From an uncultured SAR86 cluster bacterium (GTDB lineage Bacteria > Pseudomonadota > Gammaproteobacteria > Magnimaribacterales > AG-339-G14): a stretch of DNA of 32,510 nucleotides. Location of the stretch: positions 1 to 32,510 of the forward strand of contig CACPDB010000004.1 of NCBI GenBank assembly GCA_902632605.1. Direction: 5' to 3'. This document shows, piece after piece, positions 28,054-32,510 of this stretch. The first letter of the stretch is position 1. Each line of letters starts with the position of its first letter. The position numbers and the translations under genes are program-made. Below the pieces are notes generated by a model. It did not search any database, had not been told where the DNA came from, and saw only the letters and a program-made list of their open reading frames with translations.

Positions 28054-30237
28054 ATGAATCTCTCTAAAATAGGCAAATATCTATTAATTCCTTTCGCGGT
28101 TTTCGTAAGCTTTATTCCAATTTTTGATCCTTTAAATATGTTTTCAAGCTTAAGAAATACTGCTTTTGATTTATTTCAAAATATCTCGCCAAGAGAAACT
28201 ATGTCATCGGATACGGTCATTGTGTTAGATATAGATGAAAAATCTCTTTCTGAAATAGGTCAATGGCCATGGCCAAGAAGTATCCTTGCTGAATTGGTTG
28301 ACAAAACATATCTTTCAGCATCTTTGGGTTTTGACATAGTTTTTGCAGAATTTGATAGAACGGGCTCTAACGAATTAAAAAAACAATATAAAAATAATTC
28401 ATCTCTATTAAAAATTCTCGAACAAGTTCCTAATAATGACGATATTTTTGCTGATGCTATTAGGAATCATGGCACTGTTGTTCTTGGAGCAATTCCTAGT
28501 AACTCTAAGAATAATGATTTCCAAATGAAATTTGGTCTTATTGAGCAAGGTGATGATCCAAGAAAATTCCTTCAAAAATATTCAGGTATTCAAACTAATT
28601 TAAAAAACTTAGATAATTCTGCAACCGGCATAGGAAGTATGAGTATTGGAACTAACGATTCAATAATTAGAAGACTTCCTCTTTTTGAAAATATAGATGG
28701 AAATTTAGTTCCATCCATATCTTTAGAAATATTAAGAGTTGCAATAGGTGCAAGTACTTTCCAAATTAAATCCTCAAATGCTTCAGGCGAAAGTGCTCTT
28801 GGTGAGGAAACAGGAATCAACCATGTAAAATTAGGTAATTTAATTATCCCAACAAACGAAGATGGTTCTGCTTGGATCCATTATTCTAATAAACCTATAA
28901 AAACAATACCTATTTGGGAGGTACTGAGCTCTAAATATTCTCAAGAAGATTTTGAGGGAAAAATTTTGATAGTTGGAACAAGCGCTCCGGGATTATTTGA
29001 TTTGAGATCTACACCCCTTGAAAATAATGTTCCAGGAGTAAATATAATTGCAAACTTAACTGATCAAATTCTTTCAGGTCAATTCTTAAAAAGACCAGAT
29101 TGGATATTTGGCTTAGAAGTCATTACCGGGTTATTTCTTGCTTTGCTGATTACTTTATTCATTCAGTTTTTAGGGCCAATAGGCGGTCTATTTGTTTTTG
29201 TCTTAGGTAATGGTATTTCTTCCTTTGGTAGTTTTTATATTTTTAACTCTTACAGTTATTTGGTCGATCCAATATCGCCATTAGTAATATGTCTTGTTTG
29301 TTACTTGGTAGTTACATTTTTTAACTTTCTTTTCACTGAATTAGAAAGAAGTAAAGTAAGAAATGCATTTTCACAATATATGTCACCTGTAATGGTTGAA
29401 AAGTTAGCTCAATCAAGCGAATCACTTAAGCTTGGCGGAGAAAGAAAAGAAATGACTTTTCTCTTTTCTGATATTAGAGGATTTACTTCTATTTCTGAAA
29501 AATATAAAGGAGATCCAGAAGCTCTAACTGATTTAATCAATAATTTATTGACAGTGTTATCTAATGAGATTTTAAGCAATCAAGGAACTATAGATAAATA
29601 TATGGGTGATTGTATTATGGCTTTTTGGAACGCACCATCTGAAGATCCTGAGCATAGAGAAAAATCAATTGATGCTGCTTTTGCTATGAGTAAAGCTTTA
29701 GAAAAATTGAATATAGATCTCAATAGATTTGATGATGATAAGTTATCTGTTGGAATCGGTATTAATACAGGCGAGTGTATTGTAGGAAATATGGGATCTG
29801 ACAAAAGATTTGACTACACAGTACTTGGAGATGCGGTAAATTTAGCATCTCGTCTAGAAGGACAATCAGGTAATTATGGAATGCAAATTATTCTTGGAGA
29901 AGGTTCCGTAGAAGGCCTTGCCAAGGATAAATACTTAGTATGTGAGCTTGATTTAATTGCTGTTAAAGGGAAAAAAGAGCCAGTAACAATTTATACGGTA
30001 TTTGATAAGGAGGATTCTGAAAACTTAGATGATAATTTTATGTTAGAACATAAAGATTTTTTAATGAATTACAGATCTAAGAACTGGTTAGAAGCTAAAG
30101 AACATATTGATAAATATAGGTTTTCTAAAGCAGAATTTACTTTATACTACACGCTATTTTTAGAAAGGATCGATGAATTATCAAAACAAGCCCTTCCAGA
30201 CGATTGGTCAGGTATATTTATTGCGAAAACTAAATAG
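28054..30237 (+). CDS. CHASE2-domain adenylate/guanylate cyclase
   Basis: A 727-residue membrane cyclase. An N-terminal helix (about residues 8-25) leads to a periplasmic CHASE2 sensor (about 35-345, with DTVIVLDIDEKSL and GQWPWPRS). Three membrane helices follow (about 350-425), then a short linker and a class III cyclase domain (about 465-650). Metal-binding Asp473 (FSDIRGFTS) and Asp519 (KYMGDC), purine-binding Lys515 and Thr589, and transition-state Asn596 and Arg600 (VNLASRLEG) are all present, so one subunit should give an active homodimer; the Lys/Thr pair favours ATP. It diverges from the TPR/barrel gene across 70 bases. Its CHASE2 motif RRLPLF...PSISLEILR is native and is the source of the inverted repeat. 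Confidence 0.94.
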   Translation: MNLSKIGKYLLIPFAVFVSFIPIFDPLNMFSSLRNTAFDLFQNISPRETMSSDTVIVLDIDEKSLSEIGQWPWPRSILAELVDKTYLSASLGFDIVFAEFDRTGSNELKKQYKNNSSLLKILEQVPNNDDIFADAIRNHGTVVLGAIPSNSKNNDFQMKFGLIEQGDDPRKFLQKYSGIQTNLKNLDNSATGIGSMSIGTNDSIIRRLPLFENIDGNLVPSISLEILRVAIGASTFQIKSSNASGESALGEETGINHVKLGNLIIPTNEDGSAWIHYSNKPIKTIPIWEVLSSKYSQEDFEGKILIVGTSAPGLFDLRSTPLENNVPGVNIIANLTDQILSGQFLKRPDWIFGLEVITGLFLALLITLFIQFLGPIGGLFVFVLGNGISSFGSFYIFNSYSYLVDPISPLVICLVCYLVVTFFNFLFTELERSKVRNAFSQYMSPVMVEKLAQSSESLKLGGERKEMTFLFSDIRGFTSISEKYKGDPEALTDLINNLLTVLSNEILSNQGTIDKYMGDCIMAFWNAPSEDPEHREKSIDAAFAMSKALEKLNIDLNRFDDDKLSVGIGINTGECIVGNMGSDKRFDYTVLGDAVNLASRLEGQSGNYGMQIILGEGSVEGLAKDKYLVCELDLIAVKGKKEPVTIYTVFDKEDSENLDDNFMLEHKDFLMNYRSKNWLEAKEHIDKYRFSKAEFTLYYTLFLERIDELSKQALPDDWSGIFIAKTK
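28657..28748 (+). repeat. 92-bp inverted repeat, copy inside the CHASE2 cyclase gene
   Basis: Encodes residues 202-232 of the cyclase, in the conserved C-terminal half of CHASE2 (family pattern: R-x-PL, then SLSLE-hhR). It is taken as the donor because the sequence is expected in this family and not in the TPR/barrel family. The two copies lie 820 bases apart, inverted. Confidence 0.97.
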
Positions 30238-30964
30238 ATTATTATTTCTTTTCTTCATATTATTGTCTTCTTCCATTTATTCTGAAGCAATAGTAAATGT
30301 GGAAGATCTTAGAAGAGATGGAGAAAAAGGATTTTTTGCTAACATTTCAGGTTCCTTAAGCTTTACTAGAGGAAACAGAAGCAGAGATAGTTTTTCTATT
30401 CAGTCTTCTTTAGACTATAACGTCGAAGACCTTGAAACTTTTTTTGTTGTTAAAAGATCTCAAAAACAAATTAATAAAAATAATTATGACTCAGCAACAT
30501 TAGCTCATCTGAGACTGAATTTTTTATTTGATAAAGATCCAAGTTTAGAGACTTTCATACAATATTCTAAAAACCCATTTAGGAAATTTAATAAAAGAGA
30601 ATTGATTGGTTTAGGTGCAAGATTTAATTTAGAAAATAACTTTAAAGCAGGAATTGGAATCATGAATGAAGATGAAGAAGATTTATCAGGAATTATGGAT
30701 AGAACTTTGAGGATTTCTTCTTATTTGCATAGTGAATTTTTAATTGATGAAAATATAGTATTTGATTTATCTGGCTTCATACAACCGGCTTTAAATTCAC
30801 TAAGTGATTATAAGGCGACTCTGATAGGTCAATTAGATTTTCACGTTAACGAAAATTTTAAAATTTCTCTGCAATACAATACTTTTTACGATTCAAAACC
30901 TCCTTCAAATGCCGTAAAAAAAGAAGAGGGATTTGCTACCGTATTTTCGTATAATTTCAATTAA
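30221..30964 (+). CDS. DUF481-like outer-membrane protein
   Basis: A 247-residue secreted barrel-type protein. I choose the TTG at 30221, since it gives a compact signal peptide (MRKLNRLLFLFFILLSSSIYSEA) and CAGGT lies 7 bases upstream; an ATG at 30173 with AAGGA three bases ahead would add 16 residues and cannot be excluded. After the signal, GFFANISGSLSFTRGNRSRDSFSIQSSLDY, HLRLNFLFDKDPSLETFIQYSKNPF and LIGLGARFNL match the DUF481 (YdiY-like) pattern of salt-induced outer-membrane proteins, and the chain ends YNFN. It overlaps the cyclase gene by 17 bases and is followed by the MscS gene after 5 bases, so the three are one operon. Confidence 0.75.
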   Translation: MRKLNRLLFLFFILLSSSIYSEAIVNVEDLRRDGEKGFFANISGSLSFTRGNRSRDSFSIQSSLDYNVEDLETFFVVKRSQKQINKNNYDSATLAHLRLNFLFDKDPSLETFIQYSKNPFRKFNKRELIGLGARFNLENNFKAGIGIMNEDEEDLSGIMDRTLRISSYLHSEFLIDENIVFDLSGFIQPALNSLSDYKATLIGQLDFHVNENFKISLQYNTFYDSKPPSNAVKKEEGFATVFSYNFN

Positions 30965-30969
30965 TTGTT

Positions 30970-32067
30970 ATGGATGGTTTTTTCAATTTAATTCTCGAAG
31001 TATGGAATCAAGATTTTCTTGGTATTTCTATTGGAAATGTAATTATTTCTTTAATAATTATTGTTTTCTCCTTAATTCTTAGAGCTCTAATTGTTTCTAG
31101 AGTTTTCAAATTTTTAGAAAATTTAGCCAAAGAAACAGAAACTGAAGCAGATGATATTCTGCTTGAAACTTTGGAAAAGCCCATAGGTAATGTGCCTTTA
31201 GCATTAGGACTTTATTTAATTATAGAGCTTTTACCTTTGACTGGAGTTGCAGACGTTTTTTTAACAAATGCCGTTAAAGCTTTAATCGCTTATACGATAT
31301 TTAGCGTTCTCACAAAGGCAATCGGACCAATCTTTGAACTTCTTGCAATAAAGTCTTGGGTAACTGCAGCTTTATCTATGTGGTTAGAAAGGTTTACAAG
31401 AGTTTTAATTTGGATTTTAGCAATTGCTATTATTTTAGATATCTTTGGTGTAGAAATAGGTCCTATCATTGCTGGATTGGGACTTTTCTCTGTTGCTGTT
31501 GCTCTTGGAGCTCAAGACTTATTTAAAAATCTTATTTCAGGAATTCTTATTATTGCAGAAAATAGATTTCAACCTGGCGACAGAATAGAAGTAGATGGAA
31601 AACTTCATGGAATCGTAGAAACGATTGGATTTAGGTCAACTATGATTAGACTATTCAATACTTCGCCAATGATAATTCCTAATAAAGATTTATCAGACGT
31701 TAATGTAACTAATCATGGCGAGCTTAGATACAGAAGAATTAAATGGCAAATAAATCTTTTATATTCAACATCAGTAGATCAATTAAAATCAATATGTGAT
31801 CAGATAGGAGAGTTTATTACTGATGATAAAGAAGGATTTGCAATAAATCCTGGACAGGAATCGTTTGCAAAAGCAATTGAATTTGGTGCAAGTTCAATTG
31901 ATGTTGAAATACTATGTTATTCTGCAGAACGAGATTATTCTCACTATACCGATTTGAAGCAGAAGCTTGTCCATAAAGTAATGGAGATTGTTAGAAATAA
32001 TGGTTCTGACTTTGCCTTTCCATCTAGGTCAGTTTATGTTGAATCTAGTCACGAAATAGAATCATAA
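30970..32067 (+). CDS. MscS-family mechanosensitive channel
   Basis: A 365-residue small-conductance channel. Several helices come first (about residues 18-40, 70-100 and 135-160). The pore helix and the start of the beta domain are LGLFSVAVALGAQDLFKNLISGILIIAENRFQPGDRIEVDG, with GIVETIGFRSTMIRLFNTSPMIIPNKDL after it, the diagnostic MscS region. The long N-terminal part makes it a medium-length member rather than the E. coli MscS length (286). It releases ions and solutes on hypo-osmotic shock. It is the third gene of the cyclase operon and ends 1 base from the opposite-strand cyclic-nucleotide-gated channel. Confidence 0.94.
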   Translation: MDGFFNLILEVWNQDFLGISIGNVIISLIIIVFSLILRALIVSRVFKFLENLAKETETEADDILLETLEKPIGNVPLALGLYLIIELLPLTGVADVFLTNAVKALIAYTIFSVLTKAIGPIFELLAIKSWVTAALSMWLERFTRVLIWILAIAIILDIFGVEIGPIIAGLGLFSVAVALGAQDLFKNLISGILIIAENRFQPGDRIEVDGKLHGIVETIGFRSTMIRLFNTSPMIIPNKDLSDVNVTNHGELRYRRIKWQINLLYSTSVDQLKSICDQIGEFITDDKEGFAINPGQESFAKAIEFGASSIDVEILCYSAERDYSHYTDLKQKLVHKVMEIVRNNGSDFAFPSRSVYVESSHEIES

Positions 32068-32068
32068 A

Positions 32069-32510
32069 TTATCCAGTCCTATCAGCAGCACTTAACTTTA
32101 AATCTTCAAATAAAGCAGGATATTCCTCTGTTAATTCCTCTAAAGATTCCTTAGATAGTTTTAATAATTTTGCTTCTTCAAGAACAGAGATAGTAGCGTT
32201 TCTCTCTGCTTGGCTTATCAATCCGGTTTCTCCAAAATAATCGCCAGAACCCAAAGTAACTGGGTTTTCAATTTCAACTTGCACACTGCCAAATTCTATT
32301 ATGTAAAGAGCGTCTGCAATATCGCCTTTTTCAAAAACAATTTGTTTTGCGGGTAATACTAAAGGCTCTAATTTAGAATTTATTTTAGTTATTGCTCCTA
32401 TTGGAAGATTCGAAAATAAATTTATTTCTGTAATTGCTTCAAGAGAAACTAGAAAATTTCTCTTTTGTATATCTTCATAATAAGCTGATGCTAATATTGC
32501 TGCAGGTAAA
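32069..32510 (-). CDS. Cyclic-nucleotide-gated potassium channel, C-terminal part (5' end outside window)
   Basis: The frame is open to the window edge and shows 146 residues. It starts inside the last membrane helix (LPAAILASAYYEDIQKRNF, resembling the S6 end and linker LPVGIIATGF...IRRRDF of MlotiK1-type channels). A cyclic-nucleotide-binding domain follows: LVLPAKQIVFEKGDIADALYIIEFGSVQ, then the phosphate-binding cassette FGETGLISQAERNATISVLE with Glu and Arg for the ribose and phosphate. It would be an inner-membrane potassium channel opened by cAMP. A shorter start at the GTG at 32284 would cut the binding domain and is rejected. It lies three genes from an adenylate cyclase. Confidence 0.85.
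   Translation of the reverse strand, partial: LPAAILASAYYEDIQKRNFLVSLEAITEINLFSNLPIGAITKINSKLEPLVLPAKQIVFEKGDIADALYIIEFGSVQVEIENPVTLGSGDYFGETGLISQAERNATISVLEEAKLLKLSKESLEELTEEYPALFEDLKLSAADRTG

Noticed and set aside
28590-28820. Open frame of 76 codons on the minus strand, crossing the inverted repeat
   Set aside because: It is antisense to CHASE2 and is not the frame used by the TPR/barrel copy, so it has no connection to the duplication.
29580-29804. Open frame of 74 codons on the minus strand
   Set aside because: Antisense to the cyclase catalytic core, which is strongly constrained on the other strand.
32069-32284. Stand-alone small cyclic-nucleotide-binding protein starting at 32284
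   Set aside because: The frame is open upstream to the window edge and that part encodes the rest of the domain and a channel linker.

Overview
The window is a compact, strongly A+T-rich piece of chromosome that most resembles a genome-streamlined marine gammaproteobacterium (SAR86-like is my guess; the lineage is inference). The main reasons are the run ftsK-lolA-serS with trxB next to ftsK (the E. coli neighbourhood trxB-lrp-ftsK-lolA-rarA-serS with lrp and rarA missing), three tandem TorF/Gcw_chp-type outer-membrane proteins, and very tight packing. No gap reaches 300 bases, and most neighbours overlap or nearly touch. I saw no tRNA, rRNA, CRISPR array, insertion sequence or phage gene.

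Layout. 1-2545 (minus): a HisC-like PLP aminotransferase cut by the window edge, behind an acyl-CoA synthetase. 2702-3196 (plus): two tandem paralogous two-helix membrane proteins of about 75 residues, separated by a perfect 10-bp hairpin. 3213-8839 (minus): ftsK, lolA, serS, sohB and a small membrane protein, read as one run. 8856-10532 (plus): trxB and a crotonase-family protein; trxB and ftsK start only 16 bp apart. 10525-12603 (minus): AcuI/YhdH-type oxidoreductase, a previously easy-to-miss 41-residue membrane peptide and a nitronate monooxygenase, joined by stop-start overlaps. 12830-15009 (plus): three TorF-like barrels with structured, terminator-rich spacers. 14990-17312 (minus): a carboxyltransferase without biotin domain and an alpha/beta hydrolase. 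17349-19534: a glycerophosphodiesterase, an Atg22-like MFS carrier and a small membrane protein. 19527-23287 (minus): COMT-like methyltransferase, Smr-like protein, dihydroorotase, amidase. 23314-25791 (plus): a large zinc metalloprotease.

25788-32510 is the most interesting part. A CHASE2 adenylate cyclase (plus), a DUF481-type barrel, an MscS channel, and the C-terminal end of a cyclic-nucleotide-gated potassium channel (minus, cut by the edge) lie side by side, which suggests a cAMP/ion-flux signalling locus. Divergent from the cyclase is a TPR plus beta-barrel outer-membrane protein followed by purU. A 92-bp piece of the cyclase's CHASE2 domain is present, inverted and in the same reading frame, inside the TPR region of that divergent gene (91 of 92 bases identical). 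This looks like a recent template-switch or conversion event that rewrote about 30 residues of a different protein without breaking its frame.
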